The position numbers and the translations under genes are program-made. A DNA stretch of 37,458 nucleotides from Eubacteriales bacterium (GTDB taxonomy: Bacteria; Bacillota; Clostridia; Lachnospirales; Lachnospiraceae), in assembly GCA_030524125.1 (NCBI GenBank), contig JAUNHB010000018.1, forward strand, positions 1 through 37,458, in the 5' to 3' direction. The number at the start of each line of letters is the position of its first letter. Positions within the stretch are counted from its first letter, which is position 1. This document shows positions 23,211-31,932 of the stretch, one piece after another. The notes below the pieces were generated by a model that was given only the letters and a program-made list of their open reading frames with translations, searched no databases and was not told the DNA's origin.

Positions 23211-23806
23211 TGGAATATTACAGCAGCCAGATCAGCCAGCTGGTGGAGCAACTGGCGTCGCTGCCCGGCATCGGTGCAAAGACGGCGCAGCGTCTGGCCT
23301 TTTACATTATCGATATGCCGCAGGAGCGGGTGGACAAGCTGGCCGAGAGCATGGTGAAGGCGAAGCGCACGATCCGCTACTGTAAGGAGTGCCTGACGCT
23401 GACCGATCAGGAGCTCTGCCCGATCTGCGCCAATCCAAAGAGGGACCACCGGACGATCATGGTGGTGGAGAACCCGCGGGACATGAGCGCCTACGAGAAG
23501 ACAGGGAAATACGAGGGAGTCTATCACGTGCTGCACGGGGCCATCTCCCCGATGCTGGGCATCGGCCCGGCGGACATCCGCCTCAAGGAGCTGATGCACC
23601 GGCTGGAGCAGGACGTGGACGAGGTCATCATCGCCACAAACTCCAGCCTCGAGGGAGAGACGACGGCCATGTACATCAGCAAGCTGGTGAAGCCGACGGG
23701 CATTAAGGTGAGCCGGATCGCCAGCGGCGTGCCGGTGGGCGGAGATCTGGAGTACATAGACGAGGTGACGCTGCTCCGCGCGCTGGAAGGCCGCGTGGAG
23801 CTTTGA
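23210..23806 (+). CDS. recR: Recombination mediator RecR
   Basis: This 198-residue protein acts with RecF/RecO to load RecA at gaps. Helix-hairpin-helix: LASLPGIGAKTAQRLAFYI. Zinc finger: four cysteines in RYCKECLTL and ELCPICANP. The Toprim domain follows, with TIMVVENPRDMSAYEKT and the acidic residues in the DVDEVIIATNSSLEGETTA region. The C-terminal Walker-B-like segment GVPVGGDLEYIDEVTL is present. The length is normal. TGATG overlap with ybaB. Confidence 0.97.
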   Translation: MEYYSSQISQLVEQLASLPGIGAKTAQRLAFYIIDMPQERVDKLAESMVKAKRTIRYCKECLTLTDQELCPICANPKRDHRTIMVVENPRDMSAYEKTGKYEGVYHVLHGAISPMLGIGPADIRLKELMHRLEQDVDEVIIATNSSLEGETTAMYISKLVKPTGIKVSRIASGVPVGGDLEYIDEVTLLRALEGRVEL

Positions 23807-23830
23807 CGGAGGACAAGGAGGGGAATCAAT

Positions 23831-24877
23831 ATGAGCATCAGAAAAGCAGATTTTGGAACGACAAAGGGAGGCGCGAAGGCGTCTCTCTACACGATTGTAA
23901 ATGAGAACGGCATGGAGGCCGCCGTGACCGACTTCGGCGCGATCCTCGTGAGCCTGAAGGTCCCGGACGCCGCGGGCGGAAGGACGGACGTGGTGCTGGG
24001 CTTTGACAGCATAGAGGGATACGAGGGAAATCCAAGCTTCTTCGGCTCCACCATCGGGAGAAACGCCAACCGCATCGCGGGGGCGGCCTTCACGCTGGAC
24101 GGCGTGGAGTACCGGCTGGCCGACAACGAGAACGGCAACAACCTGCACACGGACATTCAGCACGGCTTCCACAAGGTCATGTGGGAGGGAGAGGCGGACG
24201 AGCAGACGGATTCCGTGCGCTTTTCCTATGTAAGCCCCGACGGGGAGAACGGATTTCCGGGCACTCTGAAGGTGACGGTCACTTACACCCTCCAGGCGGA
24301 CAATGCGCTGAAGATCGCCTACGACGCGGTCAGCGACAAAAAGACGGTCATCAACCTGACCAACCACAGTTACTTTAATCTGGCGGGTCACGACGCCGGA
24401 AGCATCTGCGATGAAAAGATGACGATCCTCGCGGACGGATTTACGGAGATCCTGCCGGGAGCGATCCCCACGGGAAGGACCGTCCCGGTGGAGGGGACGC
24501 CCATGGATTTCCGGACGGCCAGACGGATCGGGGACCGGATCGACGAGGACTGGGAGCAGCTGACGCTGGTGCAGGGCTACGACCACAACTGGGCGCTGCA
24601 TACGGAGCCGGGGACGCTCTCGAAGATCGCGCGGGTGGACGACGAGAAGGCGGGACGCTCCATGGAGGTCTACACGGACCTGCCGGGCGTACAGTTTTAC
24701 GCGGGCAACTGCATCGATCCCCAGACCGGCAAGGGCGGCGCTTCCTACGGAAAGCGGTGCGCGCTCTGCCTCGAGACCCAGTATTTCCCCAACAGCGTGA
24801 ACACGCCGTCCTTCCGGCAGCCGGTATTTGAGGCGGGACAGGCTTATCACACCGAGACTGTGTACAAATTTTTATAG
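23831..24877 (+). CDS. galM: Aldose 1-epimerase (galactose mutarotase)
   Basis: This 348-residue protein interconverts alpha and beta anomers of hexoses. The catalytic histidine pair is in NNLHTDIQHGFHKVMW and in NLTNHSYFNLAGH. The catalytic glutamate is in LCLETQYFPNSVN near the C-terminus. A sugar-contacting aspartate is likely in the GYDHNW stretch. A strong SD, AAGGAGGGG, is present. It is followed 21 bases later by a YesN-type regulator and the YtfQRT/YjfF-like transporter, which suggests that the imported sugar passes through mutarotation. Confidence 0.94.
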   Translation: MSIRKADFGTTKGGAKASLYTIVNENGMEAAVTDFGAILVSLKVPDAAGGRTDVVLGFDSIEGYEGNPSFFGSTIGRNANRIAGAAFTLDGVEYRLADNENGNNLHTDIQHGFHKVMWEGEADEQTDSVRFSYVSPDGENGFPGTLKVTVTYTLQADNALKIAYDAVSDKKTVINLTNHSYFNLAGHDAGSICDEKMTILADGFTEILPGAIPTGRTVPVEGTPMDFRTARRIGDRIDEDWEQLTLVQGYDHNWALHTEPGTLSKIARVDDEKAGRSMEVYTDLPGVQFYAGNCIDPQTGKGGASYGKRCALCLETQYFPNSVNTPSFRQPVFEAGQAYHTETVYKFL

Positions 24878-24898
24878 AAAGCCTGCAAGAGGGAACGA

Positions 24899-26512
24899 AT
24901 GCTGAAAGTATTTTTAGTGGAAGACGAGATCGTCATGCGGGAAGGCATCAAGAACAACATCCCGTGGGCGCAGGAGGGATTTGAATTTGCGGGGGAGGCC
25001 AGCGACGGAGAGCTGGCCTATCCGCTGATCCAGAAGACGAAGCCGGACATCCTGATCACGGATATCCGGATGCCCTTCATGGACGGGCTGGAGCTGAGCC
25101 GTCTGGTGAAGAAGGAGCTGCCCTCCATCAAGATCATCATTCTGAGCGGCTACGATGAGTTTGAGTATGCCAAGGAGGCCATCAGCATCGGGATCACCGA
25201 CTATCTGGTAAAGCCGGTGTCCGGCGCGCAGCTTCTGGAAGCCGTCAGGAAGGTGGCCCGGATCGTGGAGGAGGAGAAGCAGCAGAAGCAGTTTCTCGAG
25301 ACCTTCGAGCGGGAGCGCATGGAAAATACCCGTCTGGCCCGGCAGAAATTTTTCCGGAGCCTGGTGTCCGGCAAGCATCCGGTGTCGGCGCTTCTGGAGG
25401 AGGGGAGGGCCGTCGGGCTGGAGCTGGCGGCCAACCGGTACAACATCCTGCTCTTTCAGGTGTTCGACGACGGAGAGGTGGAGAGCTATTCCGAGGAGAC
25501 GAACCGGGTGACGCAGGCGGTGGAGGACATGGCGGAGCAGATGGACGGAGTCATGACCATCGAGCTTGGTCTGGAGGGCTGGGCCTTTATCCTGAAAGCG
25601 TCCGGAGAGGAGGAGCTCGCCGCGCTGGAGGAGGCCTTCTCGGGCAGGCTTCAGGCGGTGGCCGGAGACGGACAGAGCGGGATCGAGTATTTCGGCGGTC
25701 TCGGCCGGCCGGTCGGGAGGCTGAGCGAGCTGAACAAGTGCTTCGAGCAGGCAAACCGGGCGTTCGCCTACCGCTATCTGAAAAAACGCGGGCAGATCGT
25801 GCGGGACGCGGACGCGGCGGAAGCGCCGGCGGACGAGCAGCTGACCATCGGGTCGCTGGACGTCAATAAGGTGGACCGCAAGGTGGTCAGCAGCTTTTTA
25901 AAGACCGGGATCCGAAGCGAGATCCCTCATTTTATGGACGAATATTTTGCCAGCGTGGGCGAGCAGAACATCCAGTCGCTCATGTTCCGGCAGTATGTGA
26001 CCATGGACGCCTATCTGGCGGCGGCCGCTGTGCTGGAGGAGCTGGGATGTCCGTCCGACGCGCTGGTGGAGCGCTGCGGCGATTTTCAGAGCATGTCGGC
26101 GGTGCTGAACACCATCGAGCAGACCAAGGACTATCTGTCGAGGGTGTTCGAGACGGTGATCGGGCTTCGGGAGAGCGTCTCGCAGCGGAAGTACAGCTCT
26201 CTTCTGAAGGACGCCCGCGCCTACATCCGGCAGAATTTTGACAACGAGGACATCTCCCTGAACACGGTGGCGGCCAGCGTGAACTTAAGCCCGAACCACT
26301 TCAGTACGATCTTCAGCCAGGAGACCGGTCAGACCTTCATCGAATTTCTGACCGCGGTGCGCATGGAGAAGGCCAAGGAGCTTCTGCGGGCCACGTCCAT
26401 GAAGACGGCGGAGATCGCCTTCGCGGTGGGGTATAAGGACCCGCACTACTTCAGCTACCTGTTTAAGAAAACGCAGGAGTGCACGCCCAGGGAGTTTCGT
26501 GCGCGGGCGTAG
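24899..26512 (+). CDS. YesN-type response regulator with AraC DNA-binding domain
   Basis: This 537-residue protein has a receiver domain (1-120) with acidic pocket E8/D9, phospho-acceptor D55 in ILITDIRMP and K105 in DYLVKPVSG. A long middle region (about 125-430) has no clear motif. A C-terminal AraC-type pair of helix-turn-helices (about 435-535) contains ISLNTVAASVNLSPNHFSTI and AVGYKDPHYFSYLFKK. It lies 12 bases before its partner kinase gene. The probable target is the transporter operon starting at 28142, whose upstream region has 11-bp-spaced direct repeats; this link is inference. Confidence 0.94.
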   Translation: MLKVFLVEDEIVMREGIKNNIPWAQEGFEFAGEASDGELAYPLIQKTKPDILITDIRMPFMDGLELSRLVKKELPSIKIIILSGYDEFEYAKEAISIGITDYLVKPVSGAQLLEAVRKVARIVEEEKQQKQFLETFERERMENTRLARQKFFRSLVSGKHPVSALLEEGRAVGLELAANRYNILLFQVFDDGEVESYSEETNRVTQAVEDMAEQMDGVMTIELGLEGWAFILKASGEEELAALEEAFSGRLQAVAGDGQSGIEYFGGLGRPVGRLSELNKCFEQANRAFAYRYLKKRGQIVRDADAAEAPADEQLTIGSLDVNKVDRKVVSSFLKTGIRSEIPHFMDEYFASVGEQNIQSLMFRQYVTMDAYLAAAAVLEELGCPSDALVERCGDFQSMSAVLNTIEQTKDYLSRVFETVIGLRESVSQRKYSSLLKDARAYIRQNFDNEDISLNTVAASVNLSPNHFSTIFSQETGQTFIEFLTAVRMEKAKELLRATSMKTAEIAFAVGYKDPHYFSYLFKKTQECTPREFRARA

Positions 26513-26524
26513 GAGGGGAGCGTC

Positions 26525-27970
26525 ATGTGGAGAAAAGGTTCGACCTTAAAGCGTCGTCTCAATATGCTGGTGGCAGTCTGCCTGATCCCTCTGGCGGTCA
26601 TGGTGGTCTATCTTCTCGTGATGCTGAACCGGTTTTCCGGGCGGTATGACATGATCGTGGAAAATATCACGAGAGCCAACGATTACAACATCGAGTTCAA
26701 GGACGATCTGGACTACGTCATGTACATCATCGTCGTCAACGCCGAGCGCGCCGAGGAGCTGGTGGACACGGAGCAGCCGCACGTGATGATCGGCGAGGCG
26801 AGAACGGTGTTTCAGAAGCTCTATGAGCAGGCGGACACGGAATACGCCAGAAACAGCCTTTCGAGGATCTTAAAGAGTCTGAACACGCTGGAGGACCGGG
26901 TGGAGGAGATCGAGGCGGACGCGCTGGTCAGCGGAGCCTACGACACGAACATGGAGCGGCTGGATCTGAACATCCGCGTGCTGACGGATCTGATCCAGGA
27001 GCAGATCCAGGAATATATTTATTATGAGACGACCAACCTCGAGGAGCTCCGGGAGGGGATCCGGACCGATGTGGACAGGGCGATCCGGGTGAGCGTGGCC
27101 GTCATGGCGGGGATCCTGCTGGGAGCGCTCCTGATCAACCGCAGGATCGTATCCGGGATCGCGGAGCCGATCTCCCGGCTGTGTGAATTTACGAAGCAGG
27201 CGGGGCGGGGAGACTTTGCCGTCCGGGCCCAGGACGACGGCGTCGACGAGCTGACCGTCCTGAACCAGGGGTTCAACCAGATGGTAGAGCGGATCGGTCA
27301 TCTGGTGGAGGGCATCCGGGTGGAGCAGCTGAATCTGCGGGCCACGGAGCTGAAGCTCCTTCAGGCGCAGATCAACCCTCATTTTCTCTACAATACGCTG
27401 GATACGATCATCTGGCTTGCGGAGGCGGGGCAGACGGAGCAGGTAGTCAGCATGGTGTCCACTCTGTCCAGCTTTTTCCGGACGACGCTCAGCAAAGGGC
27501 GGGATTACATCTCGGTGCAGGAGGAGGAGACGCACATCCGCAGCTATCTGACGATCCAGCAGTTCCGCTACCGGGACATCCTCGAGTACGAGATCGACAT
27601 TCCGGAGGAGCTCTACGAATACCAGATCCTGAAGCTGACGCTCCAGCCGCTGGTGGAGAACGCCCTGTATCACGGCATCAAAAACAAGCGGGGGCTCGGG
27701 CATATCCGGGTCGCCGGGAGACGGGAAGGAGACCGGCTGGCGTTTACGGTCCGGGACAACGGCGTGGGCATGGAGCCCGAGAGGCTCGAGCACGTGCGGC
27801 GTCTGATCAACGGGGAGCTTAAGGAGGAGGACGTGCCCTCGGGCTTCGGGCTCTTCAACGTCAACCAGAGGCTGAGGCTCAACTACGGCGCGGAATACGG
27901 ACTGCTTCTCTCCAGCGAGTACGGAGAATGGACGGAGATCTGCGCGGTCATCCCGGCCGTAAAAAAATAA
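26525..27970 (+). CDS. YesM-type sensor histidine kinase
   Basis: This 481-residue membrane kinase has TM1 (about 14-33), an extracellular helical sensor region (about 35-185), TM2 (about 190-208) and HAMP (about 208-260). The His_kinase domain follows with phospho-acceptor H286 in QAQINPHFLYNTLDTI, then an ATPase domain with N box LQPLVENALYHGI, G1 DNGVGM and G2 GFGLFNVNQRL. It should sense an extracellular sugar, either directly or through a binding protein, and phosphorylate the neighbouring regulator. SD GGAGGGGA is present. Confidence 0.94.
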   Translation: MWRKGSTLKRRLNMLVAVCLIPLAVMVVYLLVMLNRFSGRYDMIVENITRANDYNIEFKDDLDYVMYIIVVNAERAEELVDTEQPHVMIGEARTVFQKLYEQADTEYARNSLSRILKSLNTLEDRVEEIEADALVSGAYDTNMERLDLNIRVLTDLIQEQIQEYIYYETTNLEELREGIRTDVDRAIRVSVAVMAGILLGALLINRRIVSGIAEPISRLCEFTKQAGRGDFAVRAQDDGVDELTVLNQGFNQMVERIGHLVEGIRVEQLNLRATELKLLQAQINPHFLYNTLDTIIWLAEAGQTEQVVSMVSTLSSFFRTTLSKGRDYISVQEEETHIRSYLTIQQFRYRDILEYEIDIPEELYEYQILKLTLQPLVENALYHGIKNKRGLGHIRVAGRREGDRLAFTVRDNGVGMEPERLEHVRRLINGELKEEDVPSGFGLFNVNQRLRLNYGAEYGLLLSSEYGEWTEICAVIPAVKK

Positions 27971-27994
27971 ACCTTGCCCGTAAAAAAATCAACT

Positions 27995-28083
27995 TTTGTT
28001 CATAATTTGTTCAAAACTTAGTAAAAAATTATACTTAATTCCGAAGGAAGCCCGTATTTTTTTCCCTGAAAATCAGGTATGAT
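27995..28083 (+). promoter_or_regulatory. Promoter region of the YtfQ-like operon with direct repeats
   Basis: TTTGTTCA occurs at 27995-28002 and 28006-28013, exactly 11 bp apart. A -10-like TATGAT follows at 28078-28083 without a convincing -35 box, as expected for an activated promoter. The 18 bases 27998-28015 also occur, in the same orientation to transcription, before the leftward promoter at 10432. Confidence 0.5.
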
Positions 28084-28141
28084 TCTATCGTGGCCGGGGA
28101 AACCGGCAAGAATCGAAAAAATAACGGGAGGTAATCTCAAC

Positions 28142-29245
28142 ATGAAAAGAAAAATTGTCAGCGCTCTTGTATGCGCAGCAATGGTAGCAACCATGGTAGC
28201 AGGATGCGGAAGCTCCGACAGCGCCGCGACGACGACGGACGCTACGGAGGAGACGACGGATGACGCGGCGGCAGACGATGCGGCGGCAGCGGACGACACC
28301 GCAGCCAGCGGCGACGTGATCACGATCGGATTTGCACAGGTTGGACATGAGTCCGACTGGCGTACCGCTTCCACCCAGTCCTGCCAGGATGTGTTCTCCA
28401 CTGAGAACGGATATGACCTGCAGTTCGTAGACTGCGACAACGACTCTGCCGTACAGCTCGAGGCTGTCCGCGGATTCATCGAGCAGGACGTTGACTACAT
28501 CATCATCGACCCGATCGTTTCCACCGGATGGGACACCGTTCTGACCGAGTGCGAGGACGCCGGAATCCCGGTTATCGTGATCGACCGTACCATCGACGAC
28601 TCTGACAAATATGTATCCTGGGTAGGATCCAACTTCAACACCGAGGGTCTTGCAGCAGGCGAGTGGCTGAAAGCTTACGCTGAGGCGAAAAACATTGACG
28701 AGCTGAACATCCTCGTGATCGAGGGATCCACCGGCGCATCCGCAACCATCGGACGTACGGAAGGCTTCAAGGAGATCGCTGACAGAGAGGGATGGACCAT
28801 CCTTGATTCCCAGAGCGGCGACTTCACGCAGGACGGCGGCCAGGAGGTCATGGAGTCCTACTGCAAATCCTATGAGGGACAGTTCAATGTAGTGATCTGC
28901 CAGAACGATAACGAAGCATTCGGCGCTATGGACGCTATGACCGCAGCGGGCGTAAGCTACGGCGTAGACGGCGACGTGATCCTTGTTTCCTTCGACGCCT
29001 GCACTGCCGGACTTGAGTTCGTAATGTCGGGCGACATCAACGCTGACTTCGAGTGCAACCCGCTGGCTGCTCCGTTCGTAGAGGAGGTCATCCAGACCAT
29101 CGAGGCAGGCGGAACTCCGGAGAAGGAAGTGTACATGGAGGAGCACTGGTTTGTAAACGAGGACATCCTCACCAGCATCACCGTAGACGGTGCTGAGCAG
29201 GCTCTGACCGTTGTAACGCAGGAAGTTGTTGACGCACAGTACTAA
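28142..29245 (+). CDS. ytfQ: YtfQ-like (galactofuranose-family) sugar-binding lipoprotein
   Basis: This 367-residue lipoprotein has lipobox VAGC (C22) and an Ala/Asp/Thr-rich linker to about residue 58. The core matches YtfQ: TIGFAQVGHESDWRTASTQS, QLEAVRGFIEQDVDYIIIDP, STGWDTVLTECEDAGIPV, IEGSTGASATIGRTEGF, SQSGDFTQDGGQEVMES and CQNDNEAFGAMDAM. It binds a hexose, in E. coli galactofuranose, outside the membrane for the following ATPase and two permeases. The ligand here is inferred only. Codon choice is more biased than in its neighbours, typical of a very abundant protein. SD GGGAGGT is 11 bases upstream; an open frame back to 28079 has no SD. Confidence 0.92.
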   Translation: MKRKIVSALVCAAMVATMVAGCGSSDSAATTTDATEETTDDAAADDAAAADDTAASGDVITIGFAQVGHESDWRTASTQSCQDVFSTENGYDLQFVDCDNDSAVQLEAVRGFIEQDVDYIIIDPIVSTGWDTVLTECEDAGIPVIVIDRTIDDSDKYVSWVGSNFNTEGLAAGEWLKAYAEAKNIDELNILVIEGSTGASATIGRTEGFKEIADREGWTILDSQSGDFTQDGGQEVMESYCKSYEGQFNVVICQNDNEAFGAMDAMTAAGVSYGVDGDVILVSFDACTAGLEFVMSGDINADFECNPLAAPFVEEVIQTIEAGGTPEKEVYMEEHWFVNEDILTSITVDGAEQALTVVTQEVVDAQY

Positions 29246-29273
29246 TCTTATAGGCGGCTGCACTCCGCGGCAA

Positions 29274-29294
29274 CGATAAAAATGTGACTTATCG
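29274..29294 (+). other. Intercistronic hairpin after the binding-protein gene
   Basis: CGATAA (29274-29279) pairs with TTATCG (29289-29294), followed by a GGGAG/CTCCC pair. Such hairpins after binding-protein genes often stabilise the first part of the message. No T tract follows, so transcription should continue into the ATPase gene. Confidence 0.45.
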
Positions 29295-29348
29295 AGGGGG
29301 AGGCTCATCAAAGGGTCTCCCTTTCTTTCACGGAAAGGATGTGAGTAT

Positions 29349-30872
29349 ATGGACAATAATGTAGTATTGACCATGCGCGGCATTTCGATGACTTTCCCGG
29401 GGGTTAAGGCTCTTGACAACGTGGACTTTACGCTGAGAAAAGGCGAGATCCATGCGCTTATGGGAGAGAACGGAGCAGGAAAATCCACGCTGATCAAATG
29501 CCTGACCGGTATCAACGCCTTTGAAGCCGGCGAGATCCGGGTGGATGGAATCGACGGACCGGTCGTCAATCATTCGACGCTGGACGCACAGAAGAAGGGA
29601 ATCTCCACCGTGTATCAGGAGGTCAACCTCTGTCCGAACCTGAGCGTGGCGGAAAACCTGTTCATCGGCCGGGAGCCGAAGACGAAGCTGGGGACTATCG
29701 ACTGGAAGACGATGGTGAAAAAATCCCAGAAGATCATGCAGGATCTGGACATGAACATCGATGTGACGCAGAATCTGGAGGAGTACTCTCTCGCGCTCCA
29801 GCAGATGATCGCCATCGCCCGCGCGGTGGATATGGACTGTAAGGTGCTGATCCTTGACGAGCCCACATCCTCTCTGGACGACAACGAGGTGGCGAAGCTG
29901 TTCACGCTGATGAACCAGCTGAAGGACAAGGGCGTCGGCATCGTCTTCGTCACCCACTTCTTAGAGCAGGTGTACGCGGTCTGCGACCGGATCACGGTGC
30001 TTCGGGACGGTCAGCTCGTGGGAGAGTATCCCATCGCGGAGCTTCCCCGCGTGAAGCTGGTGGCGGCCATGATGGGCAAGGATTTCGACGATCTGGCTTC
30101 CATCAAGTCCGAGGAGTCTCCGGTGTTCTCCGACGCCGATCTGCTCATCGACGCCGAGGGCATGAGCCACAAGGGAACGATCAAGCCCTTCAGCCTGCAG
30201 ATCCACAAAGGCGAGGTGGTGGGCTTCACCGGCCTTCTGGGCTCTGGACGAAGCGAGCTGGCCCGCGTCATCTACGGCGCGGACAAGAACCAGACCGGTA
30301 CGCTGAAGGTCAAAGGCAAGGAAGCGAAGATCAGCGCTCCGATCGACGCCATGAAGCTGGGCATGGGACTTCTGCCCGACGACAGAAAGGCCGAGGGCAT
30401 CATCGGCGACCTGTCTGTCCGGGAAAATATCATCCTGGCGCTTCAGGCAAAGAGAGGTATGTTCAAGCTGCTCTCCATGAAGGAGCAGAACGAGCTGGCC
30501 GACAAATACATAGAGATGCTTCAGGTGAAGACGGCAAGCCGCGAGACGCTGATCAAGCAGCTTTCCGGCGGAAACCAGCAGAAGGTCATCCTCGGACGGT
30601 GGCTGGCCACGGATCCGGATTTCCTGATCCTTGACGAGCCGACCCGCGGTATCGACATCGGGACCAAGACGGAGATCCAGAAGCTGGTGCTGAAGCTTGC
30701 AAAAGAAGGAAAGGGAGTCATCTTTATCTCGTCCGAGATCGAGGAGATGCTCCGTACCTGTACGAAGATGGTTGTCCTGCGCGACGGTATGAAGGTGGGC
30801 GAGATCACCGAGAGCCTGTCTCAGGAGACCGTCATGAAGGCAATCGCGGGAGGTGAAAGTGATGAACAGTAG
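29349..30872 (+). CDS. ytfR: YtfR-like sugar ABC transporter ATPase (two nucleotide-binding domains)
   Basis: This 507-residue double ABC ATPase has Walker A GENGAGKSTLIKCL (about 37-50), Walker B VLILDEPTSSLDD and switch His in VFVTHF in domain 1. Domain 2 has the family's altered P-loop GLLGSGRSELARV, signature LSGGNQQKVILGRW and Walker B LILDEPTRGID. It powers uptake with the YtfT- and YjfF-like permeases. Its last 11 bases overlap the first permease gene. Confidence 0.94.
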   Translation: MDNNVVLTMRGISMTFPGVKALDNVDFTLRKGEIHALMGENGAGKSTLIKCLTGINAFEAGEIRVDGIDGPVVNHSTLDAQKKGISTVYQEVNLCPNLSVAENLFIGREPKTKLGTIDWKTMVKKSQKIMQDLDMNIDVTQNLEEYSLALQQMIAIARAVDMDCKVLILDEPTSSLDDNEVAKLFTLMNQLKDKGVGIVFVTHFLEQVYAVCDRITVLRDGQLVGEYPIAELPRVKLVAAMMGKDFDDLASIKSEESPVFSDADLLIDAEGMSHKGTIKPFSLQIHKGEVVGFTGLLGSGRSELARVIYGADKNQTGTLKVKGKEAKISAPIDAMKLGMGLLPDDRKAEGIIGDLSVRENIILALQAKRGMFKLLSMKEQNELADKYIEMLQVKTASRETLIKQLSGGNQQKVILGRWLATDPDFLILDEPTRGIDIGTKTEIQKLVLKLAKEGKGVIFISSEIEEMLRTCTKMVVLRDGMKVGEITESLSQETVMKAIAGGESDEQ

Positions 30873-31932
30873 TCTTAAGAAAATTACGGGAATGCGTCTG
30901 TTCCTTCCTATTTTCTGTATGCTGCTTGTGATGGCGGCCAACATCATCTACGACGCAGCCAGCGGGAACTTCGCATTGAACTTTTTCACGATCTCTATGA
31001 GAAACGGCGTCCTCTACGGCCGTCTGATCGACATCCTGAACCGCGGAAGCGAGGTGGCGATCCTCGCCATCGGTATGACGCTGGTCGTGTCCGCGTCGGC
31101 CGGAACGGATATTTCCGTCGGATCAGTCATGTCTCTGGCAGCCTGCTTCTGCTGCATGATGCTGGCAGGATACGGCGTATCCTCCACCAGCGATCTGGCG
31201 GTGCCGCTGCTGGTGGGCGTGCTGGGCGGCGTTCTGATGGGATGCCTGTGCGGAGCGTTCAACGGATTTCTGGTGGCGTACCTGAACGTACAGCCCATGG
31301 TGGCCACATTGATCCTGTATTCGGCGGCGAGAGCCATCGGACTGCTGCTCTGCAACAACCTGATCGTGTATGTGCGCAACGACTCCTACAAATTTTTCGG
31401 AGGCTATATGGGATTTCTTCCGACTCCCATCGTGATCGCGGCCATCTGCGTGGTGATCATGACGCTGCTCCTGAAAAAGACCGCTCTGGGACTGTATGTG
31501 CAGAGCGTGGGTATCAATAAAAAGGCTTCGCGCATTGCGGGTCTGAACTCCGAGAAGATCATCTTTATCTGCTATGTGGTGTGCGGACTGGCCGCAGGCA
31601 TCGCGGGTATCGTGGCTTCCTCCCGGATCTACTCGGCCGACTCCAACAACATCGGCCTGAACTATGAGATGGACGCGATCCTGGCCGTGGCGCTGGGCGG
31701 AAACAGCCTCGGCGGCGGTAAGTTCAATCTGGCGGGATCCATCATCGGAGCCTACACGATCCAGGCGATCACGACCACGCTGTACGCGCTGGGCGTATCG
31801 ACGGATGTGGCGCCGGTGTACAAGGCGATCATCGTCATCATCATCGTAACGATCCAGGCGCCGCCGTTTAAAGCCTTCATGAAGAGAAGAGCGGCGAGAA
31901 AAGCGCTTGCCAAAGGAGGTGCCGTAGCATGA
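30862..31932 (+). CDS. ytfT: YtfT-like sugar ABC transporter permease
   Basis: This 356-residue multi-pass membrane protein belongs to the RbsC/YtfT family. Signatures are LAIGMTLVVSASAGTDISVG, AYLNVQPMVATLIL, LGLYVQSVGINKKASRIAG and LAVALGGNSLGGGKFNLAGS. It pairs with the following YjfF-like protein to form a heterodimeric channel. ATG 30862 is chosen over GTG 30853 because GGAGGT lies seven bases before it. The start lies inside the ATPase gene, and the stop overlaps the next start by four bases, so all three are coupled. Confidence 0.92.
   Translation: MNSSLKKITGMRLFLPIFCMLLVMAANIIYDAASGNFALNFFTISMRNGVLYGRLIDILNRGSEVAILAIGMTLVVSASAGTDISVGSVMSLAACFCCMMLAGYGVSSTSDLAVPLLVGVLGGVLMGCLCGAFNGFLVAYLNVQPMVATLILYSAARAIGLLLCNNLIVYVRNDSYKFFGGYMGFLPTPIVIAAICVVIMTLLLKKTALGLYVQSVGINKKASRIAGLNSEKIIFICYVVCGLAAGIAGIVASSRIYSADSNNIGLNYEMDAILAVALGGNSLGGGKFNLAGSIIGAYTIQAITTTLYALGVSTDVAPVYKAIIVIIIVTIQAPPFKAFMKRRAARKALAKGGAVA

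Noticed and set aside
22313..24850. Minus-strand open frame of about 845 codons
   Set aside because: It covers dnaX, ybaB, recR and galM in antisense and shows no motif; it is a composition artefact. The same applies to long antisense frames at 412-2118 and 16538-18463.
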